Shown: in pieces, positions 53,586 through 60,366 of the stretch
Position numbering within the stretch: the first letter of the stretch is position 1
How the letters are laid out: every line of letters starts with the position of its first letter
Source: GAS368 sp965227745
Lineage (GTDB): Bacteria; Verrucomicrobiota; Verrucomicrobiia; Opitutales; Opitutaceae
Length of the DNA: 64,000 nt
Assembly (NCBI GenBank): GCA_965227745.1
Contig: OZ245769.1
Location: 248,001-312,000, forward strand
Direction of reading: 5' to 3'
Position numbers and translations under genes: made by a program
Notes under the pieces: generated by a model
The model's input: the letters and a program-made list of their open reading frames with translations, nothing else
Databases searched by the model: none
Told to the model about the DNA's origin: nothing

Positions 53586-54011
53586 TTACAACTTGGCTTT
53601 AATCGACTCGATCACCGCGGCGTAGTCGCCTTCGGAGAGCAACTGCTTGTTGGCGGGCATCATCTCGAAGGGTGCGCCCCACGCGGCGCCGCCTTCGTAC
53701 TTCGGCACGAGGTGCATGTGGAGGTGGGGGAGCTTGTCGGAGTAGGCGCCGTAGTTGATCTTCTTGGCACCGGTGGCGAGCTTGATGGCTTTGGCAGCGC
53801 GGGCGACGTCGCGCATGAAGAGTGTCAGCTCGGCGTCGGGCAGCTCGAAGAGTTCGTTGACGTGCGCCTTGTACGCGACGACGCAGCGGCCACGGTGAGT
53901 TTGCTCGCGAAAGAGGTAGAGCGTCGAGGCGCTTAGCGGGGCGATCTCGATCATGAGATCGGTCAGGCGCTGGTCTTTGCGGCAGTATTGGCAATCGGGG
54001 AGTTCGCTCAT
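53586..54011 (-). CDS. HIT family nucleotide-binding hydrolase
   Basis: A protein of 141 residues with the histidine triad HLHMHLV near residue 97, preceded by the usual GRCVVAYKAHVNELFEL segment. A Cys pair (CQYC) near the N-terminus is common in the Fhit/HinT-like branch. HIT proteins hydrolyse or transfer nucleoside monophosphates from phosphoramidates or dinucleotides. No neighbour hints at the substrate. Start ATG 54011; no ribosome site evident. Confidence 0.92.
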   Translation of the reverse strand: MSELPDCQYCRKDQRLTDLMIEIAPLSASTLYLFREQTHRGRCVVAYKAHVNELFELPDAELTLFMRDVARAAKAIKLATGAKKINYGAYSDKLPHLHMHLVPKYEGGAAWGAPFEMMPANKQLLSEGDYAAVIESIKAKL

Positions 54012-54039
54012 GGGAAAGACGATTTAATTCGCGAGATAC

Positions 54040-55296
54040 TTACTTCTGCAAGCCACGGAGCGTTTGCTCGACGACGGCGATGTCGCGGGTGGCCCTGGCG
54101 GGCCGCGGGAACTCGTCGTTGAAAACGTGGAGCGGGCCGTGCTTTTCGATCTTGGCATGCGATTCGTCGATCTGGCCGGCGGCATCGAGAGCGGGGGCGA
54201 GGCTCAGGTTGAATTTTTCCGCGACGAAGCGATACACGGCCGCGCGCTTCGACGGACCGTAGTCGTGTTTCTCCGCGGGCAGGTGCACGTTCGCGGTATT
54301 CTGCGGCACGCCGTAGTAGCCGTAGATTTTTTGAAGGAAGGGAAACTCGATGTCGGGCACGTGCTGAGTCCAATCCGCCCCGTCGGAAACAACGAGCAGT
54401 GGGCGCGGTGCGGCAAGCGCGGCGATCATCGCATTGTTGGCAAAATGATCGGCGCTGCGGTGGACGGGTTGTCCGCTCTCGCACTGGCAGCCTCCGAAAA
54501 AATACGACGACACCATCACCACCGGCGCGCTGAGGGTGACGCGCGAGTCGAGCGCGGTGAGGAGAAAAGTCTGTGTGCCGCCGCCGGACTCGCCGGTGAC
54601 CGCGACGCGTTTGGTATCCACGCCGTCGAGCGAGAGCAGGTAGTCGAGCGCGCGCATGCTGTTCCACGTCTGCAGCGTCTGGGTGAAGGGCTTTTTGTGC
54701 GCGTCCTGCCCGACCTGCAGCGAGGAGTCGCCGTAACCAACCATTTCGATCGAGAGCACGATAGCGCCCATGCGGGCAAAGGTGCCGCTGCGCGCCTGCA
54801 CCGTCTCGGTGAAGCGACCCTGTTTTTCGAAATCATCGGGGGTCTTGATCGCGACGCCGTGGCCGTGCGTGGTGAGGATCGCCGGCATGGGCCCTTTGGC
54901 ATTGAGCGGGCGGTAGAGATTGCCCGTGACGAAGTAGCCGGGCACCGACTCAAACGCGATGTTTTCGACCGTGTAGCCGTCGAGCGTGCGCTTGCCGCGC
55001 ACGATAGGATTGAGCGGCGTGCGCTTCGGGTAGGGCGAGAGGCCGACACCTTCTTGAATGCGCTGGCGGACGTGTTGTGCATAGGCGTCCCACGAGGTCT
55101 TGTCGGGGAATTGGGCGAGGGCGGCGTCGAGCATGGCCTTGCCCTGCTCGGGCTTCAGGTAGGCGCCGACGCAGAGCGCGGGGCCGCTCTCGGGCGCGGG
55201 GGGCAGGCCGGGCGGGAGCCACTTAACGGCGGGCGTGGCCGCGAAAGCGGTTGAGGTGGCGGCCACGAGGAAACACAGAGCGCGGGGTAGGGGCAT
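54040..55296 (-). CDS. Secreted alpha/beta-hydrolase, acetyl xylan esterase-like
   Basis: A protein of 418 residues with a signal peptide (MPLPRALCFLVAATSTAFA). The nucleophile is Ser237 in VTGESGGGTQT, the acid probably the Asp in SDGADWT, and the His in EKHDYGPSKR. The plan resembles the exported acetyl xylan esterase / CE-type hydrolases encoded in polysaccharide-degrading clusters of this phylum. It could remove acetyl or other ester groups from glycans; its substrate is not decided. The ung gene starts divergently 81 bases upstream. Confidence 0.85.
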   Translation of the reverse strand: MPLPRALCFLVAATSTAFAATPAVKWLPPGLPPAPESGPALCVGAYLKPEQGKAMLDAALAQFPDKTSWDAYAQHVRQRIQEGVGLSPYPKRTPLNPIVRGKRTLDGYTVENIAFESVPGYFVTGNLYRPLNAKGPMPAILTTHGHGVAIKTPDDFEKQGRFTETVQARSGTFARMGAIVLSIEMVGYGDSSLQVGQDAHKKPFTQTLQTWNSMRALDYLLSLDGVDTKRVAVTGESGGGTQTFLLTALDSRVTLSAPVVMVSSYFFGGCQCESGQPVHRSADHFANNAMIAALAAPRPLLVVSDGADWTQHVPDIEFPFLQKIYGYYGVPQNTANVHLPAEKHDYGPSKRAAVYRFVAEKFNLSLAPALDAAGQIDESHAKIEKHGPLHVFNDEFPRPARATRDIAVVEQTLRGLQK

Positions 55297-55377
55297 CCCG
55301 TGAGCGTGGGTGGGCGGAGGCGCGTCGTCACTCGTTTTCCACTGGCGCGCGACGGGGGAATAAACCTAGCTCGCGCC

Positions 55378-56112
55378 GTGCTCCCGCCCATTCCCGCCAC
55401 CTGGCGCTCGCTCCTCAACGATGAAGTCAAACGCGACACCTATCGCGCCCTCGACGCCTTTCTCGATGAGGAAGTGGCGGCTAAGCAGACGATTCTCCCG
55501 CCGCGCGGCGATATCTTCCGGGCGCTGGAGCTCACGCACTATGACGATGTGAAAGTCCTCATTCTCGGACAGGACCCGTACCCCACGCCCGGCGATGCGC
55601 ACGGCCTCTGCTTCTCGGTGCGCCCCGGCGTGCCCGTGCCGCGCTCGCTGCGCAACATCTACAAGGAACTGCAAACTGACATCCCTGGCTTTCAGCCGCC
55701 GTCGCACGGCTTTCTCGAACCGTGGGCGAAACAAGGTATCCTGATGTTGAATACGGTACTCACACTGCGCGCGGGTGAGGCCTTTTCCCATCGTGGAAAG
55801 GGCTGGGAGCACTTCACCGACCGCATCATCGAGCTCGTGAACGCCAAGCCCACGCGCGTGGTCTTCGTGCTTTGGGGCAAAGCGGCGCAGGAAAAGAAAG
55901 CCCTCATCACCGGTTCGCAGCACCGGATCGTCGAGAGCGCGCACCCGTCGCCGCTCTCGGCGCGGAAGTTTTTCGGCTGCCGCTGTTTCTCGCGGACCAA
56001 TGATTATCTTGAGGAGGCAGGGCTTGCGCCGATCAACTGGCGACTGCCGCTGACCGTAAGGGGCGGCGGAATCGCGGGAACGACGGGAGACCTATTTGGC
56101 ACTGGAGGCTGA
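55378..56112 (+). CDS. ung: Uracil-DNA glycosylase
   Basis: A protein of 244 residues from GTG 55378, chosen to fit the 220-230-residue family; a longer frame begins at GTG 55300. The motifs are GQDPYP (catalytic Asp), the minor-groove loop HPSPLS (catalytic His) and VLWGKAAQEK. It removes uracil from DNA as the first step of base-excision repair. Its end overlaps the convergent VF530-type gene by 21 bases; the C-terminal tail after WRLP is longer than usual. Confidence 0.95.
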   Translation: MLPPIPATWRSLLNDEVKRDTYRALDAFLDEEVAAKQTILPPRGDIFRALELTHYDDVKVLILGQDPYPTPGDAHGLCFSVRPGVPVPRSLRNIYKELQTDIPGFQPPSHGFLEPWAKQGILMLNTVLTLRAGEAFSHRGKGWEHFTDRIIELVNAKPTRVVFVLWGKAAQEKKALITGSQHRIVESAHPSPLSARKFFGCRCFSRTNDYLEEAGLAPINWRLPLTVRGGGIAGTTGDLFGTGG

Positions 56113-56412
56113 CGGCGGCGTCGCAGCACTCGGCGGCGGGGCTTCAGACGAAGTCGCCGGAGCAGATGCAGGCGCAGGCGCAGCGGGCTCGTCCTTGAAT
56201 CGCGTGCGGATGAAAAGCTGCTCGACCTTGGTGCGGGCCCAAGGGGTTTTGCGCAGGAATTTCAGGCTGGATTTGATGCTGGGATCGTGGGTGAAGCAGC
56301 GAATCGTGATCATCATCCCGAGTTCGTCCCAGCCGTAGTGGTCGACGAGGCGGGTGAGAATTTGTTCGAGTGTGATGCCGTGGAGCGGGTCTTTGGAGCG
56401 CGGCTGATTCAT
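56092..56412 (-). CDS. VF530-type small DNA-binding protein
   Basis: A protein of 106 residues. The first 75 match the VF530/DUF2132 family (DPLHGITLEQILTRLVDHYG and DPSIKSSLKFLRKTPWAR), a compact helical domain thought to bind DNA. The rest is an Ala/Pro/Ser-rich tail, coded by bases that also end ung on the other strand. The tail has low-complexity character and may be unstructured. Role unknown. Confidence 0.85.
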   Translation of the reverse strand: MNQPRSKDPLHGITLEQILTRLVDHYGWDELGMMITIRCFTHDPSIKSSLKFLRKTPWARTKVEQLFIRTRFKDEPAAPAPASAPATSSEAPPPSAATPPSASSAK

Positions 56413-56440
56413 CGGAAAAGGGTAAGCGAGAGGAGAGAAT

Positions 56441-56812
56441 TCAGGCCGTGGCGTGGCTTTGCAGAGTCGCCAGCGGAATAATTTCGAGGGTGCGCTCGTG
56501 CGTGGCGGCTAGGGCGACGGGCGAGTTTACGCCCGCGTCGAGGCACTCCAGCCAGCGCGTGGCGCAGACGCACCAGCGGTCGCCAGCTTTAAGGCCCGGG
56601 AAATCGTACTGCGGCATCGGGGTGGAGAGGTCGTTGCCGATGGCCTGGCTGTAGACAAGGAACTCCTCGGTGACCTCGACGCAGACGGTGTGGCAGCCGT
56701 GATCTTCGGCGCAGGTGTCGCAGTGGCCGTTGCGAAAGAAGCCGGTCAGAGGCGCGGTCGAGCACGGCTTGAGCGGGCCGCCGAGGACATTACGCGAGGG
56801 CAGGGGAGTCAT
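56441..56812 (-). CDS. DUF2237 family protein
   Basis: A protein of 123 residues with the family pattern NVLGGPLKPCSTAPLTGFF at the start and PGLKAGDRWCVCATRW later. It is Cys-rich (about seven), which suggests metal or redox binding. DUF2237 proteins are widespread and have no assigned function. ATG 56812 matches the family N-terminus; a longer frame to 56983 is not supported. It precedes, on the opposite strand, the gene at 56915. Confidence 0.88.
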   Translation of the reverse strand: MTPLPSRNVLGGPLKPCSTAPLTGFFRNGHCDTCAEDHGCHTVCVEVTEEFLVYSQAIGNDLSTPMPQYDFPGLKAGDRWCVCATRWLECLDAGVNSPVALAATHERTLEIIPLATLQSHATA

Positions 56813-56914
56813 GAGGAAAAAATCGTGCCAGCCGTTTCGACGCGGTGCAATGTCAGGCTCGTAATTCCCGGCGGCTCCGGCACAAATCGGCCTCCCGTCC
56901 TCGCATCCGTCGCC

Positions 56915-57601
56915 ATGAAACCCACGCTCAAGCTCGCTGAAACCACCACGCCCGATGGCGCGCGCCTCACGCTGCACGAGCACGACGGCTCTTTTGCTGT
57001 GCGCATCAATGGGCAGGCGCTGATGGATTCGCGCGTGGCGACCTCGGAGTTGCAGATCGGGGAGCTGGCGACCGCGAAGTTTCCCCGGTTCGGAAAATCG
57101 CGTGTGCTCATTGGTGGACTAGGACTGGGCTTTACATTGCGCAGTGCGCTGGACGGCGTGGGTCCGCATGGGGTGGTGGAGGTCGCCGAACTCGTGCAGG
57201 GGATCGTCGATTGGAATCGTACGCATCTCACCGGGCTCAATGGCAAGCTCGTGGACGACAAGCGCGTGCGCCTGCTCGTGGCCGATGTCGCGCAGGTGAT
57301 CGCGAAGGCCCCGAACGCGCACTACGACGCTATCATCCTCGACACCGACAATGGCCCCTCGCCGATGGTGCAGCGGAGCAATGCACGGCTCTACGACGAG
57401 CGCGGGCTCGCGAAACTTTTTACTTCGCTGACAGCCAAGGGCCGGGCGGTGATTTGGTCGGCGGCGCCGGACAAGGCGTTTGCGGCGCGGCTGGCGAAGG
57501 CGGGCTTTAAGGTCGAGGTGGTGGCGGCGAAGGTGCATGCGACGGCGAAGCGGCCGGCGTATACGCTGTATGTGGCGGATAAGGTGCCGACGGCGGTTTG
57601 A
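56915..57601 (+). CDS. Spermidine-synthase-like methyltransferase-fold protein
   Basis: A protein of 228 residues. LIGGLGLGFTLRSAL (about 68-82) is the cofactor-binding Rossmann motif, VEVAELVQGIVDWNR follows as the second strand, and YDAIILDTDNGPSP resembles the acidic segment of spermidine synthases. It is shorter than SpeE (about 280) and lacks the N-terminal beta-barrel, so it may be a polyamine or another aminopropyl/methyl transferase. Function unproven. The next gene on this strand starts 112 bases downstream. Confidence 0.75.
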   Translation: MKPTLKLAETTTPDGARLTLHEHDGSFAVRINGQALMDSRVATSELQIGELATAKFPRFGKSRVLIGGLGLGFTLRSALDGVGPHGVVEVAELVQGIVDWNRTHLTGLNGKLVDDKRVRLLVADVAQVIAKAPNAHYDAIILDTDNGPSPMVQRSNARLYDERGLAKLFTSLTAKGRAVIWSAAPDKAFAARLAKAGFKVEVVAAKVHATAKRPAYTLYVADKVPTAV

Positions 57602-57648
57602 GAACTGCGAGGCGAAGCTGGACGCTACTCTGGGTCGGACGTCCTGAT

Positions 57649-57673
57649 GCGCCAGTCGGAGACTGGCGCTACC
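57649..57673 (+). repeat. Hairpin repeat with CGGAG loop and GCTACC tail
   Basis: GCGCCAGTC pairs with GACTGGCGC around GGA. It matches the architecture of the TGGAA hairpins with yet another stem. Confidence 0.7.
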
Positions 57674-57713
57674 CTGCTCTCGACACCGCGCTCCATCCGC
57701 GCACGCTGTGGGC

Positions 57714-58163
57714 ATGGCCTCGATTTACGAAACCCTCCGGGCAGATATCATTGTTTCCATGAAGGCGCGTGACAGCGTCACGACGACTGCGCTGCGCACC
57801 GCCGATGCGGCGATCAAGCGCGCGGCGATGGACGCCAACAAGGAAATCGACGAACCACTCGTCGTCGCGACGATCCGCAAAGCGGTCAAGAATCTCACGG
57901 ACGCTAACGTGGAGTTTGAAAAGGGCGGCCGCACCGATCTCGTCGCGGCCAATCTCGCCGAGATCAAGGTTCTCGAAAAATATCTCCCGCAGGGGCTCGA
58001 TCCCGCGAAGCTCGATGCGCTGATCGCCGAGGCCATCACCGCCACTGGCGCGCAGTCGAAAAAGGAGATGGGCAAGGTCATCGGCTGGCTCAAGGCGCGG
58101 CCTGAGGCCGGCATCATCGACTTCGGTGCGGCCAGTAAGCTCGTGCAGGCCAAGCTGCCATGA
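57714..58163 (+). CDS. GatB/YqeY domain protein
   Basis: A protein of 149 residues, typical of YqeY. The family pattern MASIYETLRADIIVSMKARD at the start and YLPQGLDPAKLDALI near residue 95 is clear. YqeY shares the tail domain of GatB, the tRNA amidotransferase subunit, and is thought to bind tRNA. ATG 57714 is preferred over GTG 57708. Its stop overlaps the methyltransferase start (ATGA), so the genes are coupled. Confidence 0.93.
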   Translation: MASIYETLRADIIVSMKARDSVTTTALRTADAAIKRAAMDANKEIDEPLVVATIRKAVKNLTDANVEFEKGGRTDLVAANLAEIKVLEKYLPQGLDPAKLDALIAEAITATGAQSKKEMGKVIGWLKARPEAGIIDFGAASKLVQAKLP

Positions 58164-58930
58164 AGTTCGCGCGCCTCGTCTCGCTGGTGTGCTGCGCGGC
58201 CCTCTTTACCGGAGTGGGTCGTGCTGCCGACGAGGTGCGGCCGCCCGAGGCCCGTTACGAGACGCGCGACAAACACGATCGCGACGGCATCGGTAAATTT
58301 TACATGGGGCGCGAGATCGCCCAATTCATGGGCCATCAGGGTGCGAGTTGGCTTGAGCGTTCGACCCGGCAGGAGGAGGAGCGCACCGATCTCCTGCTCG
58401 CCGCGCTCAAGCTGAAGCCCGGGATGGTGGTTGCCGATGTCGGCGCTGGCAGCGGGTATTTTTCCTGGCGCATCGCACAGCAGGTGGGTGAAAAGGGCAA
58501 AGTCTTCGCCACCGATATCCAGCAGGAGATGCTGGATATTTTGATGGGGCAGATGAAGAAGAATAACGTATCCAATATCGTCGTACCGGTGCTCGGTACG
58601 GTGCAGGATGCGAAGATTCCGGAGAACTCCACGGACCTCATCATCCTCGTCGACGTATACCACGAACTCGATTTCCCCTTTGAGATGACCCGCAGCATGA
58701 TCAAAGGCCTAAAGCCCGGCGGGAAGCTCGTGCTGGTGGAGTATCGCGCCGAGGATCCGGAGGTGCGGATCAAGCGGCTGCACAAGATGTCTGCCGAGCA
58801 GGTGAAAAAGGAAATGGCGATTCACCCGGTCAAATTCGACGACGTGCTCGAGATGCTGCCGCAGCAACACATTTTGATTTTCCGCAAGATCGCACCTCCT
58901 CCGGCGACCACCTCCGATAAAAAACTATGA
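58160..58930 (+). CDS. Exported class I SAM-dependent methyltransferase
   Basis: A protein of 256 residues. The SAM site VVADVGAGSGYFS (about 93-105) and the later acidic TDIQQEML and LVEYRAED are typical of class I methyltransferases. Unusually, the protein starts with a signal peptide (MKFARLVSLVCCAALFTGVG, cleavage at RAADE), which would put it outside the cytoplasm where SAM is absent. Either the signal is a membrane anchor or the domain has another function. Its start overlaps yqeY, and its stop overlaps the S4 gene (ATGA), forming a three-gene operon. Confidence 0.87.
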   Translation: MKFARLVSLVCCAALFTGVGRAADEVRPPEARYETRDKHDRDGIGKFYMGREIAQFMGHQGASWLERSTRQEEERTDLLLAALKLKPGMVVADVGAGSGYFSWRIAQQVGEKGKVFATDIQQEMLDILMGQMKKNNVSNIVVPVLGTVQDAKIPENSTDLIILVDVYHELDFPFEMTRSMIKGLKPGGKLVLVEYRAEDPEVRIKRLHKMSAEQVKKEMAIHPVKFDDVLEMLPQQHILIFRKIAPPPATTSDKKL

Positions 58931-59280
58931 CCAAGGCCGCCAAATCCAAACCGCTGACCAAACTTTCACCGTCGTTTCAGGGCGGTGCCACGTCGGCGTC
59001 CAAACCTCTCTCGGCGGTAAAGGGCAGCACGCAATCGCCGGCTGAGCACAGTGCGAAATCGACGGGTGAGCGCACCGTCGAGATCCGCGAAGCACCGATT
59101 GAGTTGGCGCAGCTTTTGAAGTTCGCCGGGCTCTTCGAGAGCGGCGGCCAGGCCAAGCAAGCGGTCGTCGACGGTGAAGTGAAGGTGAATGGCGCAGTCG
59201 AGAGCCGTAAGGGTCGGAAGCTTGTGGCGGGGGATAAGGTGACGGTAGGCGAGGAGACGGTGGTGGTGGCGGTGGAGTGA
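58927..59280 (+). CDS. S4-domain RNA-binding protein (YbcJ-like)
   Basis: A protein of 117 residues. The last 70 form an S4 fold, with IELAQLLKFAGLFESGGQAK, DGEVKVNGAVES and KLVAGDKVTV. The first 45 residues are Ser/Ala/Lys-rich and probably disordered. YbcJ-like proteins bind structured RNA. Coupling to yqeY and the methyltransferase suggests a role near translation or rRNA, but this is inference. Confidence 0.9.
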   Translation: MTKAAKSKPLTKLSPSFQGGATSASKPLSAVKGSTQSPAEHSAKSTGERTVEIREAPIELAQLLKFAGLFESGGQAKQAVVDGEVKVNGAVESRKGRKLVAGDKVTVGEETVVVAVE

Positions 59281-59413
59281 GGGGCGTGCTGCGCAGCGAT
59301 GCGCGGAGAATTTTTTTTGCCGCGGATTACGCGGATCGGCGCGGATGCAGAGAGGGGGAAGGTGAGAGCTGTAGGCGCGTTCCTCATTTTGAGCCGATCG
59401 GAAGCGATTGAAG

Positions 59414-59442
59414 GTGCGGGTCCAGCGGCCCGCGCTCCCAGG
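59414..59442 (+). repeat. GC-rich hairpin repeat with GCGCTCCCAGG tail
   Basis: A copy of the 44009-44035 element with an extra base in the left stem (GCGGGTCCAGCGGCCCGC). It ends two bases before the RNA ligase gene stop. Confidence 0.7.
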
Positions 59443-59443
59443 T

Positions 59444-60034
59444 TCAGTCGCCTTCGAAGGGCCAGCGGCCGAGCTCGCGGTAGGTCGAGGTGCCGGTCAG
59501 GCTGTCGATGAGTACCAGTTCGGTAGCGGGCCAGCGCACGGTGGGTACGGGTTCGGCGGCTATCTTCTTTGGCTCGTAGAGGATCGTGACGTGTGGCGTG
59601 AAGGACTCTTGGGGGCGGAACTTCATGCCACAGTGGGTGAGAGCGGACCCGAGCGCGTCCCGCAGGTGCGTGATCGCCGGCTCGGGACGGGTGGCTTTTA
59701 AGACTACGGGGGTTCTCGCCTTTTTGGTCTCAAAGGTGACGGCACTATCCAGGTGCACTTCGAAGCATGACGTGAAGGCTGCGACGTTGGCGCCAGCGCT
59801 ACGGACGTGGCGGAGGACGTCACTACGTACGGCCCGCTGCAAGTCCACAGAGTGCATGGAGAGATGGAGGCGAGTGTCGGGGAAGATGGGCTGAGTAAAA
59901 CCGTACCGAGTGCAGAGGTCGCCGATGACATCCCCGATTTTGGCGCACGCGGGCGGATCGGGCTGCAATGCGAAGAATACGTTGCCCTGCGCTGTGTCGC
60001 TGGAGTGGTCGACAGAATAACTGAACTTCCTCAT
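59444..60034 (-). CDS. 2'-5' RNA ligase family protein
   Basis: A protein of 196 residues with the two H-x-T/S-x motifs of the 2H phosphoesterase fold: HLSM near residue 57 and HVTI near residue 149. LigT/ThpR-type proteins join or open 2'-5' RNA links or cyclic phosphates; the actual substrate is open. Its start codon ATG 60034 is directly preceded by an inverted repeat, AGTGTT/AACACT (60035-60052), and the terminator at 60074-60099 lies only 39 bases upstream, so expression may be attenuated. Confidence 0.85.
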   Translation of the reverse strand: MRKFSYSVDHSSDTAQGNVFFALQPDPPACAKIGDVIGDLCTRYGFTQPIFPDTRLHLSMHSVDLQRAVRSDVLRHVRSAGANVAAFTSCFEVHLDSAVTFETKKARTPVVLKATRPEPAITHLRDALGSALTHCGMKFRPQESFTPHVTILYEPKKIAAEPVPTVRWPATELVLIDSLTGTSTYRELGRWPFEGD

Positions 60035-60366
60035 AGTGTTTAATTGAACACTACGAGCGATATGAGGTGCGATAAAAAAGCGAGGTCGGGAGACCTCGCG
60101 GAGAAGTGCGCTTGCTGCAGTTGCGTAATGAGGGAGGTTGCGAATCGCATCCGTCCGAATTCCGCGGGCGTCGTCGAGCGACACCCCTACAGAAGACTCA
60201 TTCCAGTTGGAAAATCGTATTAGACTTCAGGCGTTTTTCATTCGGTGGCGCGTGGAAGAGTCGGAGTTACGGGAGCTTATCCAGATGCGTAACTCCAAGT
60301 GGATTCTTCGCTGCGCTCAGAATGACAAGGGCTAGGTCGAATATCTGAAGCGACTTTGGAGACGGA
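60035..60366. other. Structured region upstream of the RNA ligase gene
   Basis: These 332 bases between the isocitrate dehydrogenase stop and the RNA ligase start hold no coding gene. Inverted repeats are AGTGTT/AACACT (60035-60052), the terminator hairpin (60074-60099), and GGAGTTACG/CGTAACTCC (60263-60271 and 60288-60296). The ATTCT/AGAAT hairpin at 60304-60324 lies in a sequence (GGATTCTTCGCTGCGCTCAG) that I recall as a common dispersed bacterial repeat. It may be a leader, a 3' UTR or a small RNA. Confidence 0.5.
60074..60099 (-). terminator. Intrinsic terminator
   Basis: On the - strand GCGAGGTC, loop TCCC, GACCTCGC (perfect 8 bp) is followed by six T. It ends transcripts arriving from the isocitrate dehydrogenase gene, about 270 bases past its stop, and lies 39 bases before the RNA ligase start. 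Confidence 0.8.

Noticed and set aside
56690..56914. N-terminal extension of the spermidine-synthase-like protein
   Set aside because: The extension lies antisense to the DUF2237 start and shows no family similarity; ATG 56915 begins the domain.
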